From Gardnerella swidsinskii (GTDB lineage: Bacteria > Actinomycetota > Actinomycetes > Actinomycetales > Bifidobacteriaceae), in assembly GCF_003397705.1 (NCBI RefSeq), contig NZ_QJVB01000002.1, forward strand, positions 62,001 through 126,000: 64,000 nucleotides of DNA. The letters run 5' to 3'. Position numbers and translations under genes: made by a program. Positions 45,885 through 55,441 of the stretch are shown here, piece after piece (the stretch's first letter is position 1; each line of letters opens with the position of its first letter). The notes below the pieces were generated by a model. The model was not told where the DNA came from. It made no database searches and saw only the letters and a program-made list of their open reading frames with translations.

Positions 45885-46286
45885 TTACTTTTCAGAAGCT
45901 GCAGATTCTGATACTGGCTCGTTATCTTCGCTTACAGATTTATTTGCATCATCTTGCTTAGCTTCTTCAGCTTGTGCAGCTTCTTCTGCTTCTTCATCAC
46001 TAATAAATGCTGGACGCACATACAATCTGTTCACAGCGCGGAAAGATACTCGCATCAAGCTACCTTCTGAATCGATAACAATCTCTTCATATTGAGTATC
46101 TACGCTTACAATCTTGCCGATAATGCCGCCGATTGTAATAATTTCAGTACCTGGTTCCAAAGATTCATGGAAGGAACGCATTTCAGCTTGACGCTTCTTA
46201 GCATTGCGAGTCTGGAACATCATCATGCAAACCATTGCTACAACGAGAATAATAAGCATGCCATACTGCTGGAAAAATTGAGGCAA
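45885..46286 (-). CDS. yajC: Preprotein translocase subunit YajC
   Basis: A 133-residue single-pass membrane protein. One helix at about residues 5-24 (QQYGMLIILVVAMVCMMMF) is followed by RNAKKRQAEM and the small conserved domain with LEPGTEIITIGGIIGKIVS, then an acidic tail (DEEAEEAAQAEE). YajC associates with SecYEG and SecDF. The start is a TTG with AAGGAG 6 bases upstream. It follows ruvB and precedes apt. In many Actinobacteria secD and secF lie here but are absent from this window. Confidence 0.92.
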   Translation of the reverse strand: MPQFFQQYGMLIILVVAMVCMMMFQTRNAKKRQAEMRSFHESLEPGTEIITIGGIIGKIVSVDTQYEEIVIDSEGSLMRVSFRAVNRLYVRPAFISDEEAEEAAQAEEAKQDDANKSVSEDNEPVSESAASEK

Positions 46287-46345
46287 AGTAAACTCCTTAA
46301 GTATCCAACCCTAAGACGGTCGAAATGCCGTCCAATTTAATTATT

Positions 46346-47407
46346 TTAGGCTAGCTCACTGACATTACTAGGCTCTTTAAAGCCCAAATGTTTCCAAGCT
46401 TTACTAGTTGCAACACGACCTTTAGGAGTGCGAATTAAGAATCCTTCACGCACTAGATATGGTTCACATACTGTTTCAACAGTTTCAGCTTCTTCACCAA
46501 CCATTGCAGCTAGATTATTAAGACCAACCGGTCCACCGTTAAACTGACAAACCATAGCCTTCAAAACTGCAATATCAAGTCGATCAAGACCTTGTGTATC
46601 AATCTGGTATAAAGCTAACGCTTCAACAACAGCTTCATGATTTACTTCTGACAAATCATGCACAATAGCCCAATCTCTGACACGTCTCAACAAGCGATTC
46701 GCTATACGAGGAGTGCCACGAGAGCGTAACGATAGCTCTTTAGCAGCTTGATCTATAAGGCGAATTCCTAAGACTTTAGCAGATCGCTCAATAAGTTTTT
46801 CAAGCTCTTCGTGAGGATAAAAATCAAGGTGAGCAGTAAAACCAAAACGAGCGCGCAATGGAGAAGGCAACATTCCTTCCCTAGTGGTAGCTCCAACTAC
46901 AGTAAAACGAGGAAGAGTTAGCGGTATTGATGAGGCACCAGGACCTTTGCCGACCATAACGTCAACGCGAAAATCTTCCATAGCAATATAAAGCAACTCT
47001 TCTGCAGCACGAGGCAAACGATGGATTTCGTCAATAAACAACACCTCACCTGCGTCAAGCGCGCTTAGTATAGAAGCTAAATCTCCAGCATGCTGGATAG
47101 CAGGACCTGAAGTAATTCGAATAGGAACTTGCAATTCATTAGCAACAATCATTGCTAATGTAGTTTTTCCCAATCCAGGAGGGCCAGCCAATAACATATG
47201 GTCAGGCGCAACATCACGCTTTTTAGCAGCATCTAAAAACAGTTGCAATTGCGCTTTTAAAACTGGTTGACCAATAAAACCTTCTAATGCGCGAGGACGA
47301 AGTTCCTCATCACTGAGTTGCTCATTTCCTAAAGGCGTTGAAGAAACCATGCGTAAGGATTCTTCAGCAACACCAGTATTTAGCGCAGAAGTATACTCTT
47401 CACTCAC
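46346..47407 (-). CDS. ruvB: Holliday junction branch migration helicase RuvB
   Basis: A 353-residue AAA+ motor. [12 protein letters not shown], Walker [21 protein letters not shown], Walker [20 protein letters not shown], sensor [11 protein letters not shown] and arginine finger [15 protein letters not shown] are intact, followed by the C-terminal winged helix ([19 protein letters not shown]). I chose the GTG at 47407 because GGGAG lies 6 bases upstream; a frame 18 codons longer overlaps ruvA. It is the last gene of the ruvA-ruvB unit and should be coinduced through the box upstream of ruvA. Confidence 0.96.
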   Translation of the reverse strand: MSEEYTSALNTGVAEESLRMVSSTPLGNEQLSDEELRPRALEGFIGQPVLKAQLQLFLDAAKKRDVAPDHMLLAGPPGLGKTTLAMIVANELQVPIRITSGPAIQHAGDLASILSALDAGEVLFIDEIHRLPRAAEELLYIAMEDFRVDVMVGKGPGASSIPLTLPRFTVVGATTREGMLPSPLRARFGFTAHLDFYPHEELEKLIERSAKVLGIRLIDQAAKELSLRSRGTPRIANRLLRRVRDWAIVHDLSEVNHEAVVEALALYQIDTQGLDRLDIAVLKAMVCQFNGGPVGLNNLAAMVGEEAETVETVCEPYLVREGFLIRTPKGRVATSKAWKHLGFKEPSNVSELA

Positions 47408-47444
47408 TTCAACTCCCCCAATACTAGATTCTTTACAAACATGA

Positions 47445-48074
47445 TTACCTACCCCTATCAAGTGAAGCTAATGCCATTCGTAAAACATTAGGCAAATCTG
47501 CATCAGATATAGGAATTGAAATATTATTCTCTGCACAAACTTGCTCAACTGCTCTTTGAGCGTCAACTTGTCTCCAACCCAATGAAACAAGACCCTCTAT
47601 TACGCATTGCACGCTAGAATCAACAATCTGCTTATTAGATTGAGTAGAATCATTAGAACTATCTGCCAGTATTGAAGAATCAAGAGAACCCTTCAATTCC
47701 AAAATAATCTTCTGCGCACCCTTTTTCCCTAAACCAGGAGCAGAAGAAAGAGAAGTTACATCTCCCTCAGAAATAGCTTGTAAAAGACGATCAACATTCA
47801 AAGTTGAAAGCATAGAAAGAGCAACTTTAGGACCAATTCCACTAACTTTTTGCACTTGCAAAAACATTCGTTTAGCAGCTTGAGTTGTAAAACCATAAAG
47901 AGTTAAAGCATCTTGCGAAACTTGAAGCGACGTATAAACGCGAACTTCCTGGCCTTCATGCAAAGAAGACAAATCTTGAGAAGGCATATAAGTCTCATAG
48001 CCAACTCCAGAAACAACAATAAGAGCAGAACGAGCATCAATTGACGCAACTTGTCCAACAAGCATTCCAATCAT
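47445..48074 (-). CDS. ruvA: Holliday junction DNA-binding subunit RuvA
   Basis: A 209-residue protein that holds the four-way junction for RuvB. Domain I begins [20 protein letters not shown] and has [11 protein letters not shown]. The helix-hairpin-helix repeats are in [14 protein letters not shown] and [18 protein letters not shown], and a flexible Ser/Asn linker leads to domain III ([19 protein letters not shown]), which binds RuvB. The ATG at 48074 has GGGAG 7 bases upstream; a longer frame lacks this. A promoter with an embedded LexA-type box lies 57-81 bases upstream. Confidence 0.96.
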   Translation of the reverse strand: MIGMLVGQVASIDARSALIVVSGVGYETYMPSQDLSSLHEGQEVRVYTSLQVSQDALTLYGFTTQAAKRMFLQVQKVSGIGPKVALSMLSTLNVDRLLQAISEGDVTSLSSAPGLGKKGAQKIILELKGSLDSSILADSSNDSTQSNKQIVDSSVQCVIEGLVSLGWRQVDAQRAVEQVCAENNISIPISDADLPNVLRMALASLDRGR

Positions 48075-48130
48075 AAACTCACTCCCACTTAACAAAAACT
48101 CATAGCTTAAAGCACATAAAGTCAAATACA

Positions 48131-48155
48131 ATTATAATAGAACATCTGTTCTATT
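48131..48155 (-). promoter_or_regulatory. SOS-type promoter of ruvAB with embedded LexA box
   Basis: The 20-bp palindrome AATAGAACATCTGTTCTATT (48136-48155) contains GAAC-N4-GTTC and is symmetric except for the two central positions. Reading the minus strand, TATAAT (48131-48136) follows it at once, so the box covers the -35/-10 spacer and LexA binding would block RNA polymerase. It lies in the 87-base gap between ruvC and ruvA. Confidence 0.85.
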
Positions 48156-48161
48156 AATATC

Positions 48162-48743
48162 CTACATGCCTCGAACGACAGAAGAAGATTTACGCGCCTG
48201 AGCTTGAGCTAAAGCCCACTGTTTCTGCGCAGCAGTTAGATGCTGCTCGCGCTCGCCACCTTGTAAAGCACCAGAAGGACGAAGAGCATGACAAATAGCT
48301 TGAGCTAAAGCGTCGGCAGCATCAGCAGGAGTAGGCAAAACATTAAGTCCAAGTAGTCGCGCGACCATGCGCTCTACTTGAGGTTTTTGAGCTTTTCCGT
48401 TTCCAGCTACAGCAAGTTTAACTTCAGTAGGAGTGTGTAAAGCAACAGGAATATTGCGCTGAGCTGCAGCAAGCATTGCAATACCTGCAACCTGTGCAGT
48501 GCCAAGAACAGTATTTCGATTTTCTTGCGCAAAAACACGTTCAATAGACACAGTATCAGGCGAAAAACGCTCAATTTTTTCAACTAATCCATTATAAATC
48601 TTTAAAAGTCGCAAATCTTGCGAAAGATCAGGCTCAGACCTCAACACATCGACGTGAATAAAAGAAAGCCGACGCGAGACGCCGGCTTCAATCACGCCGA
48701 CCCCGCAGCGAGTAAGCCCGGGGTCAACGCCCAAAATCATCAT
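48162..48743 (-). CDS. ruvC: Holliday junction resolvase RuvC
   Basis: A 193-residue RNase-H-fold endonuclease. The first catalytic Asp is in [18 protein letters not shown], the Glu in [20 protein letters not shown], and the last acidic pair in [17 protein letters not shown]. The C-terminal ~25 residues are Gln/Ala/Lys-rich. The gene starts 6 bases after yebC and is probably cotranscribed with it. ruvA-ruvB have their own promoter downstream. Confidence 0.96.
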   Translation of the reverse strand: MMILGVDPGLTRCGVGVIEAGVSRRLSFIHVDVLRSEPDLSQDLRLLKIYNGLVEKIERFSPDTVSIERVFAQENRNTVLGTAQVAGIAMLAAAQRNIPVALHTPTEVKLAVAGNGKAQKPQVERMVARLLGLNVLPTPADAADALAQAICHALRPSGALQGGEREQHLTAAQKQWALAQAQARKSSSVVRGM

Positions 48744-48749
48744 AGGAGA

Positions 48750-49508
48750 CTATTCAGCTTCCTCAAGCTGAGCCATAACTTCATCTGAAGCGGTCCAGTT
48801 GCTGTAAATATTCTGAACATCGTCCAAGTCATCGAGATTATCGATTAAGCGAGAAACCTTTTGAGCATCTTCGAAGCTCAATTCAACCTCATTATTTGGA
48901 TGCATAATGATATCTGCAGAATCATAGTCGAAACCAGCTTCCTGCAAAGCCTTACGCACAGTTACCAAATCACTGGAATTGGTGTAAACAGAATAAACAT
49001 CGCCATCATCAGCAACATCTTCAGCTCCAGCTTCAGCTGCAACTTCGAAAAGCTTATCGTAGTCAACACCTTCGGATGGAACTTCAATCAAACCTTTACG
49101 TTCGAAGTTGAAGCTCACGGAACCGCTTGTTGCCAAAGAACCGTTGCCTTTAGTAAGAGTTGAACGCACATCAGCAGCAGCACGATTACGGTTATCAGTA
49201 AGGCATTCAATAATCAATCCAACACCTGCAGGAGCGTAACCTTCGTAAACAATCTCTTCATAGTTTGCGCCGCCAGCTTCTTCACCAGAACCACGCTTTA
49301 CAGCGCGCTTGATATTGTCAGCAGGCATGGAAGCCTTCTTAGCTTTAACGATGGCATCGTACAGCGTAGGGTTACCATCAGGATCGCCACCACCCAAACG
49401 TGCAGCAATTTCAATGTTCTTAATAAGCTTGGCAAAAAGCTTGCCACGCTTTGCGTCGATAGCGGCCTTCTTGTGCTTTGTAGTCGCCCACTTGGAATGA
49501 CCTGACAT
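48750..49508 (-). CDS. yebC: YebC/PmpR family DNA-binding protein
   Basis: A 252-residue protein beginning [20 protein letters not shown], the family signature, with [40 protein letters not shown] and [17 protein letters not shown]. Members are transcriptional regulators, and recent work ties some of them to translation of proline-rich stretches. The acidic C-terminus is typical. AGGAG precedes the ATG. Its place directly upstream of ruvC is conserved in many bacteria. Confidence 0.96.
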   Translation of the reverse strand: MSGHSKWATTKHKKAAIDAKRGKLFAKLIKNIEIAARLGGGDPDGNPTLYDAIVKAKKASMPADNIKRAVKRGSGEEAGGANYEEIVYEGYAPAGVGLIIECLTDNRNRAAADVRSTLTKGNGSLATSGSVSFNFERKGLIEVPSEGVDYDKLFEVAAEAGAEDVADDGDVYSVYTNSSDLVTVRKALQEAGFDYDSADIIMHPNNEVELSFEDAQKVSRLIDNLDDLDDVQNIYSNWTASDEVMAQLEEAE

Positions 49509-49570
49509 GATACTCCTAAAACGTACAGTTAATCAAACGAAACGATTTTATTGCGCTTTCGCGACAAATT

Positions 49571-50227
49571 TTATTTATCTTTTATATCAAGCCCATGCTT
49601 TACTTCAAAAATACGCTGGAAAACTGTAATAATACCGCCAATAGCAAGCAGAATCATAGCAAAACTTAACCAAAAAAGTTGATTTGTAAGACCAACAAGC
49701 CCCATAGCAACAAGAATCACAGCAACTCTATCTGCACGAGTTATTAAACCTTTTTTAGGATCTACATTTATTGACTGACCGCGAGCGCGAGTGTATGAAG
49801 TTACGAAAGCTGCCATAAGAGCAACCAAACAGCTTAATAATCCTACACACTTTATTGCATTGCCATTCAAAGTTGAAATCCAAGTGCACATATCTTTTTC
49901 GTGAGCTTCATACAAACAAATGCATACAGAGGAAAATAATGACCAGTCTGCAATGCGATCGAGAGTTGAGTCAAGAAATGCACCAAATTTTGTGCCGCCT
50001 GTTGTCAAAGCAGCAACAGAACCATCTAAACTGTCTGCAAGCACAAAAATAGTTAAAAATATAGTGCCAACAACAAACTGTTTAGTAAAAGCAGTAACAA
50101 AAGCAATAATAACTACAGCTATTGTGCCGACAATTGTTACACAGTTAGCACTTATGCCTAATCGGACTAGCAATTTTGCAATTGGAGAAATAGTGCGCTT
50201 AAACCCGCTGCGTAATGATTCCAACAT
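49571..50227 (-). CDS. Phosphatidylinositol-phosphate synthase-like CDP-alcohol transferase
   Basis: A 218-residue membrane enzyme with about six helices. Its motif aligns with the CDP-alcohol signature as D65-x2-D68-G69-x2-A72-A73-x8-G82-x3-D86-x3-D90. All four aspartates and both glycines are kept, but the normally conserved Arg after A72 is Ala (A73). GTKFGAFLDSTLDRIAD closely resembles actinobacterial PIPS, which links CDP-diacylglycerol to inositol 1-phosphate on the way to phosphatidylinositol and its glycolipids. The ATG at 50227 has AGGAAGG 9 bases upstream. It follows thrS beyond a terminator and lies 62 bases upstream of yebC. Confidence 0.82.
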   Translation of the reverse strand: MLESLRSGFKRTISPIAKLLVRLGISANCVTIVGTIAVVIIAFVTAFTKQFVVGTIFLTIFVLADSLDGSVAALTTGGTKFGAFLDSTLDRIADWSLFSSVCICLYEAHEKDMCTWISTLNGNAIKCVGLLSCLVALMAAFVTSYTRARGQSINVDPKKGLITRADRVAVILVAMGLVGLTNQLFWLSFAMILLAIGGIITVFQRIFEVKHGLDIKDK

Positions 50228-50314
50228 TGAATGCAACCTTCCTAGCGTAATCAAGCAAATAAAACTTGGGTTCAATAAACAATCTCATATTAGTCAATCG
50301 GCTGTAATACACAC

Positions 50315-50349
50315 AAAAGCCCACACAACTTTAAGAAGTGTGGACTTTT
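50315..50349 (-). terminator. Intrinsic terminator after thrS
   Basis: AAAAG-C-CCACAC pairs with GTGTGG-A-CTTTT across an 11-base loop with one mismatch. It is followed on the minus strand by a run ending TTTTGTGTG. It lies 94 bases after the thrS stop. Confidence 0.75.
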
Positions 50350-50442
50350 GCTTATTTCGTTTATTTATTGCAATTTAGTTTTCAAGCGAAACTGTGCTGC
50401 TTAAGTAACGTTATTTAAGTTACATAACTTAAATAGCTTATG

Positions 50443-52473
50443 CTACTTAGTGTAGCGCTCGAAATCTTCTGCAGTATTGACCTGAACGCGCTGCTTAATG
50501 ATGGACAAAATCCACTCTTTAGCTTGCGAAACAGGAACGCCATTCAATTGGCTGCCATCGCGGAAGCGGAAGCTCACAGCATTGTTGTTCACATCCTCTT
50601 CTCCAGCAATCAAAGTGAATGGCACCTTAGACTTAGAAGCGTTACGAATCTTCTTGCCGAAGCGATCGTCAGAGTTGTCCATTTCGCAACGAACCATATT
50701 CTCTTCCAAATCGCTAATCAATTTTTGCAAGTGTGGAGCGAACTCGTCTGCAACAGGAACGCCAGTTACCTGAACTGGAGCCAACCATGCTGGGAACGCG
50801 CCCGCGTAATGCTCGAGCAAAATAGCGAAGAAACGCTCAATAGAGCCAAAGAGTGCGCGGTGAATCATCACAGGACGCTGGTGGCTACCGTCAGCCGCAA
50901 TGTACTCCAACTTAAAGCGCTCAGGCAAGTTGAAGTCGAGCTGAATAGTAGAAACCTGCCAAGTGCGACCGATTGCGTCTCGAGCTTGCACGGAAATCTT
51001 CGGGCCGTAGAATGCAGCTCCACCTGGATCGTCCACGAGTTCCAAACCAGACTCTTTAGCAACCTCTGCCAAAGTATTAGTTGCTTCTTCCCAAATCTCG
51101 TCGGAACCGACGAACTTATGCTCATCCTTAGTGGAAAGCTCCAAGTAGAAGTCGTTCAAACCGAAGTCTTTAAGAAGACCAAGCACAAAGTTAAGCAAGC
51201 TCTTCAACTCATCGCGCATCTGCTCGCGAGTGCAGTAAATGTGCGAATCATCCTGAGTCAATCCACGAACACGAGTTAAACCATGCACAACGCCAGACTT
51301 TTCGTAGCGATACACGGTACCAAACTCAAACAAGCGCAAAGGAAGCTCGCGATAAGAACGCTGGCGAGACTTGAAGATCAAGTTATGCATTGGGCAATTC
51401 ATTGGCTTCAAGTAGTAGTCAGCACCTTGGCGAGTTACGTTACCATTTTCGTCGCGCTCTTCGTCAAGCTTCATTGGAGGATACATGCCATCCTTGTACC
51501 ACTGCAAGTGGCCGGAAGTCTCATATAAGCCACCCTTAGTAATGTGCGGAGTTTGTACGAAGCTGTAGTGATGCTTTCTGTGCTGCTCGCGCGAATAATC
51601 TTCCATTGCGTTAATAATTGCAGCACCCTTTGGATGGAATACGGCTAAGCCTGGGCCAATCTCGTCTGGGAAGGAGAACAAATCCATCTCTTGACCAAGC
51701 TTGCGGTGATCGCGCTTAGCAGCTTCTTCCATGCGAGTTGTGTAAGCTTTAAGCTCTTCCTTGCTAGGCCAAGCAGTGCCGTAAATGCGCTGAAGCATAG
51801 GATTCTGCTCCGAGCCACGCCAGTAAGCTGCAGCCACACGCTCAAGCTTAAAAGCCTTAATGTAACGCGTGTTTGGAAGGTGAGGTCCGCGGCACAAATC
51901 GCTCCAAACCTTGTTTCCTTCGCGATCTACATTGTCGTACATGCTAAGCTCATGCTTGCTGATTTCGCCAGAGGCAGCAGGATCAAGAGCTGCTTCCTTA
52001 TCCCCAATCAACTCCAACTTATAAGGTTGATTTGCTTCTTCTTCGCGCGCTTCGTCCTCTGTTACAACGCGACGACGGAAGCTTTGAGACTCTTTAATAA
52101 TGCGCTGCATATGCTTTTCGATTTGCTTCAAATCGTCTGGCGTAAATGGAGTATCAACATCGAAATCGTAGTAGAAGCCGTCTTTAATTACAGGACCTAC
52201 GCCCAACTTTGCGTCTGGTCGAATTTCTTGAACAGCTTGAGCCATCACGTGAGTAGCGGAATGACGCATGATTGCGATGCCATCTTCACTATCAAGGGCC
52301 ACTGATTCCACGGTATCGCCGTCATGAAGAGACGTGTACAAATCACGCAACTCGCCATTTAAACGCACAGCAATAATATTCTTATCTTCCGCGAAAAGTT
52401 GGGCGCCAGTGAAGCTTGCATCCACCTCCTTGCGTTCCTCGTTTACGGTGATGGAGATGGTATTTTCAGCCAT
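50443..52473 (-). CDS. thrS: Threonyl-tRNA synthetase
   Basis: A 676-residue class II synthetase. The N-terminal TGS and editing (SAD) domains are present ([20 protein letters not shown] with the His-rich editing site). The catalytic core has motif 2 [22 protein letters not shown], zinc ligands in KPMNCPMHN and [14 protein letters not shown] with motif 3 arginine. The C-terminal anticodon-binding domain follows. It charges tRNA-Thr and edits Ser-tRNA-Thr. AAGGAC lies 6 bases before the ATG. I see no T-box leader upstream. Confidence 0.97.
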   Translation of the reverse strand: MAENTISITVNEERKEVDASFTGAQLFAEDKNIIAVRLNGELRDLYTSLHDGDTVESVALDSEDGIAIMRHSATHVMAQAVQEIRPDAKLGVGPVIKDGFYYDFDVDTPFTPDDLKQIEKHMQRIIKESQSFRRRVVTEDEAREEEANQPYKLELIGDKEAALDPAASGEISKHELSMYDNVDREGNKVWSDLCRGPHLPNTRYIKAFKLERVAAAYWRGSEQNPMLQRIYGTAWPSKEELKAYTTRMEEAAKRDHRKLGQEMDLFSFPDEIGPGLAVFHPKGAAIINAMEDYSREQHRKHHYSFVQTPHITKGGLYETSGHLQWYKDGMYPPMKLDEERDENGNVTRQGADYYLKPMNCPMHNLIFKSRQRSYRELPLRLFEFGTVYRYEKSGVVHGLTRVRGLTQDDSHIYCTREQMRDELKSLLNFVLGLLKDFGLNDFYLELSTKDEHKFVGSDEIWEEATNTLAEVAKESGLELVDDPGGAAFYGPKISVQARDAIGRTWQVSTIQLDFNLPERFKLEYIAADGSHQRPVMIHRALFGSIERFFAILLEHYAGAFPAWLAPVQVTGVPVADEFAPHLQKLISDLEENMVRCEMDNSDDRFGKKIRNASKSKVPFTLIAGEEDVNNNAVSFRFRDGSQLNGVPVSQAKEWILSIIKQRVQVNTAEDFERYTK

Positions 52474-52586
52474 AATTGTCCTTTTCTATCGGGGTCTTGC
52501 GTTACTAATGTGCAGACCTGGACTTGTGTGGCGTCGATAAACTTACGCGATTAAACAATCAACAAAACGCGCAAAAACGACGTCAA

Positions 52587-52609
52587 TCGCGCGCATTTTT
52601 CACGCGCAA
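52587..52609 (-). terminator. GC-rich hairpin between the metal permease and thrS
   Basis: GCGCG pairs with CGCGC across an A/T-rich loop, in an otherwise AT-rich gap between the permease stop (52656) and thrS start (52473). On the minus strand the following bases include GTTTTTGCGCG. A weak terminator for the metal importer operon is likely. Confidence 0.45.
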
Positions 52610-52655
52610 TTCGTTGACATTTTAGGACAATAGAGCGACTTTTAAAACTCTTTCG

Positions 52656-53549
52656 CTAAATAGCGTTTTCGGCTACTTTTTCTCGCCTTGCATGCAATCT
52701 TGATGAAAAATCATTAATTTTTATAAAAATGCTTTCGCCAATTTTGACTATTAAGAAGAAAGCTCCAGCGCAAATAGCAATAGTGCCACCGGCAGAAAGC
52801 TTCAGTATTACAGCTAAAGCTAGTCCAATTAAAGCAATTGAAACAGCAGTAATTACGCATGCAAGTACGAATTTATTTATAGAAGCAATTCTTCCCTTTA
52901 ATGCTGCAGCAGGAGCAGCAATAAGAGATACTGAAACAACTGTACCAACTGCTGGAATAATAACGGAAACAGTAATAATAATCAAAGCAAGAACCATGCC
53001 CTGTATAAAACCTGATCTTCCACCTGCAGCACGGTAATTAATCGGATCAAACGAGCAATGCACAAGATTAGCAGAATTAAAAATCCATAATCCCAAAACA
53101 AGCAAGAAAGCAACAGATGCTGAAATCACGTCTGCAGGAGTGCAATTAAGCAATGATCCAGTTAAAAATCCCTCAATACGCAATGGCAATGGAGCAAACC
53201 ACTTATTTAAAAAGTATCCACTAGCAAAGCCAACAGTTAAAGTAATACCAGCTGCAGCTTGCGAAGAAATGCCCTTAAGATGCGAAAGTGCATACATTAC
53301 TAAGGAAAGTACAACGCACGCAACAGCAGCACCGACAAAAAGCCCAAGCGACAAAATATTTTGATCTATTGTATAAGCAGAAGTTAAAACTACACCTAAT
53401 ACTGCTCCAGGAAAAGCTGCATGAGTAATAGATTCAGTAAAGAATATTCGCTGGTTAAGAAGCGCAAGAGAGCCAACGAAACCGCATAGAGCACCTACAA
53501 CAATTGCTTCAACTATAGGTAGAGCGATAATTTGCCAAATACTTACCAT
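52656..53549 (-). CDS. Metal ABC transporter permease (second)
   Basis: A 297-residue membrane subunit of the ABC-3 (ZnuB/MntB) family with about eight to nine helices. The N-terminal EAIVVGALCGFVGSLALLNQ and SITHAAFPGAVLGVV blocks, GFASGYFLNKW and PAVGTVVSVSLIAAPAAAL are typical. It would form half of a heterodimeric channel for Zn or Mn with the adjacent permease. The ATG starts immediately after the stop of the upstream permease gene, with AGGG upstream. It is the last gene of the operon. Confidence 0.92.
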   Translation of the reverse strand: MVSIWQIIALPIVEAIVVGALCGFVGSLALLNQRIFFTESITHAAFPGAVLGVVLTSAYTIDQNILSLGLFVGAAVACVVLSLVMYALSHLKGISSQAAAGITLTVGFASGYFLNKWFAPLPLRIEGFLTGSLLNCTPADVISASVAFLLVLGLWIFNSANLVHCSFDPINYRAAGGRSGFIQGMVLALIIITVSVIIPAVGTVVSVSLIAAPAAALKGRIASINKFVLACVITAVSIALIGLALAVILKLSAGGTIAICAGAFFLIVKIGESIFIKINDFSSRLHARREKVAENAI

Positions 53550-54506
53550 CTATTCCCTACCTTTATAAGATTTTGCTAAAACTTTTATATCGCTACCGCC
53601 TGTATGAGTTTTATGCGCAAAAACTATAGATGAAATAACTTGGAACAGCCAGCGCACAATAAGCACAACTACGAACATTGCACACATGCTTAATGCAATT
53701 GCTGCTTGAGGAGAAATAGGATGATTAAGCTCCAAATTCATAACGTACATACCAAGAACAACTCCAGCAATACCAACAAAGATACCAACTGCAACCATAC
53801 GCCCAACTGTTCTAGACACTAAACGAGCACTAGCTCCTGGAATAATAAGGTACCCGATCACAAGAAGAACACCAACAGCTGAAGATGCAGAAACAACAAC
53901 CGCAGCAATGCCAACGTTAAGAACAATATCTACAAAAAGAGTATGCACTCCCATTAATGGAGCACTTGCTCGATCGAAAGCAACAATAATCTGCTGTTTC
54001 CAAGTTGCCAAAAGCACAATAATTGCAAACAAGCAAATCCACATTGCTTGAGTCATTCGCTCATCAGTGACATCAAGCAGTCTACCAAACATCAATGCCT
54101 CGAGCTGACCTGACATATCACCTTTTTTTAGTGAAATTACTACGCCAAGAGCAAAGAAAGTAGTTAAAACAGTTGCGATAATCGATTCATTTATGCGAGC
54201 TGAACGAGAAGCCCACACTAATGCAGCAACTAAAAATACTGAACAAATTGCAGCACCAGGAATAATTTGATCTATACCACCGTATAAAGCGCCTACAACA
54301 ATTCCAGGAAATATGCCATGCACAATAGCTTCCGCATTAAATTCAGCACATCTCAAGTTCACAAATACACCAACGATTCCGCTAGCTATAGACAGAACTA
54401 TAAGTAAGCAGAACGGGCGAAAAATATAAGGAGCAGAAGCAATAAAATCAAAACCGGGAATTGGTTCCAGAGCTTCTCTTAATGACTCAACGAATTGGGC
54501 AAACAT
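53550..54506 (-). CDS. Metal ABC transporter permease (first)
   Basis: A 318-residue ABC-3 family permease with about eight to nine helices. Landmarks are GIVGVFVNLRCAEFNAEAIVHG, GIFPGIVVGALYGG, VISLKKGDMSGQLEALMFGR and SSAVGVLLVIGYLIIPGASA. It partners the 297-residue permease encoded immediately downstream. The ATG overlaps the ATPase stop by one base (TAATG), so the subunits are translationally coupled. Two permease genes point to a heterodimeric channel. Confidence 0.92.
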   Translation of the reverse strand: MFAQFVESLREALEPIPGFDFIASAPYIFRPFCLLIVLSIASGIVGVFVNLRCAEFNAEAIVHGIFPGIVVGALYGGIDQIIPGAAICSVFLVAALVWASRSARINESIIATVLTTFFALGVVISLKKGDMSGQLEALMFGRLLDVTDERMTQAMWICLFAIIVLLATWKQQIIVAFDRASAPLMGVHTLFVDIVLNVGIAAVVVSASSAVGVLLVIGYLIIPGASARLVSRTVGRMVAVGIFVGIAGVVLGMYVMNLELNHPISPQAAIALSMCAMFVVVLIVRWLFQVISSIVFAHKTHTGGSDIKVLAKSYKGRE

Positions 54507-55318
54507 TAATCTTGCCTTTCGCTAATTTTTAAGCCATCGCTAAAAACTTCTTTAGAGCCTTCTTTAGAATCAGAATCCTCTTCAGACATTTGCGAAAGAG
54601 TAAGACCTGCAGAATCTGTTGGCATGCTTCCACCATATGCGCGAGTAATATTTTCTTTAGTCATTACTTCTTTAAGCGCGCCAAAAGCAATCTGCTTACC
54701 AGCTAAAAGTAGCGCTTTTTCACAAATAGCATCTGCAATAACTAAATCGTGCGTAGATACAACAAAAGCAATACCTTCTTGCTTTGCTAATTTCATAATA
54801 TTAAGAAGTTCTCGACGATTTGGTTCATCAAGACCATTAAAAGGTTCGTCGAGCAAAATAAGCGTTGGCTTTGCAACAATAGCGCGCGCAAGAAGAATAC
54901 GCTGGCGCTGACCGCCAGAAAGGTCACCAAATCGCACATCTGCGCGATTTAATAAACCAACATGATTAAGAGCATCCTCAACAGCTTTTTTCTGATCTTT
55001 TTTAAGCAATCCAAGAAAACCTGTCTGTCTACTTAAGCCCATTGCAACAACTTGCCGTGCAGTAATCGGGAACGTTAAATCCAAATCAACCTGCTGTGGA
55101 ACATATCCAATAGACAAAGCCTTAGGTATTTTCAGTTCACCGCGACTTACGCGCACGATACCAATAATAGCCTGCAAAAACGTTGTTTTCCCAGAACCAT
55201 TTGGACCTATTAAAGCCAAAGCTTCCCCGGCTTGCACACTGCCATTAATACCAGTCACTACAGTTTTATAACCGTATGCCAAGTCGCAATTTTTCATTGC
55301 AAGGACGCTCTTATTCAC
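54506..55318 (-). CDS. Metal ABC transporter ATP-binding protein
   Basis: A 270-residue ABC ATPase. Walker A is ALIGPNGSGKTTFLQAIIG, the Q-loop region is IGYVPQQVDLDLTFP, the signature is LSGGQRQRILLARAIVA and Walker B LILLDEPFNGLDEPN, with the switch His in VVSTHDLVIADA. The C-terminal ~40 residues are acidic and Ser-rich. It powers the two permeases encoded downstream. It is separated from the binding-protein gene by a 123-base gap holding a 13-bp inverted repeat. Confidence 0.93.
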   Translation of the reverse strand: MNKSVLAMKNCDLAYGYKTVVTGINGSVQAGEALALIGPNGSGKTTFLQAIIGIVRVSRGELKIPKALSIGYVPQQVDLDLTFPITARQVVAMGLSRQTGFLGLLKKDQKKAVEDALNHVGLLNRADVRFGDLSGGQRQRILLARAIVAKPTLILLDEPFNGLDEPNRRELLNIMKLAKQEGIAFVVSTHDLVIADAICEKALLLAGKQIAFGALKEVMTKENITRAYGGSMPTDSAGLTLSQMSEEDSDSKEGSKEVFSDGLKISERQD

Positions 55319-55354
55319 TATATTTCCAGTCTTTTCAGTTTATTAATAAGTATT

Positions 55355-55412
55355 CGTAACAGTAACTTCTTGCTTTCGCTATTAAACTTTCGCTATTAAA
55401 GTTACTGTTACG
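55355..55412 (-). other. Inverted repeat with tandem loop repeat between the binding protein and ATPase genes
   Basis: CGTAACAGTAACT (55355-55367) is perfectly complementary to AGTTACTGTTACG (55400-55412). The loop contains an exact tandem repeat of CTTTCGCTATTAAA (55373-55386 and 55387-55400). On the minus strand it lies 29 bases after the binding-protein stop. A hairpin that favours the binding-protein mRNA over the rest of the operon is likely. Confidence 0.7.
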
Positions 55413-55441
55413 ATACTATTATTTTTACTGTTATTTATATG

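Noticed and set aside
52474..52655. T-box leader upstream of thrS
   Set aside because: The conserved T-box sequence and the antiterminator layout are absent; only a short GC-rich hairpin is seen.
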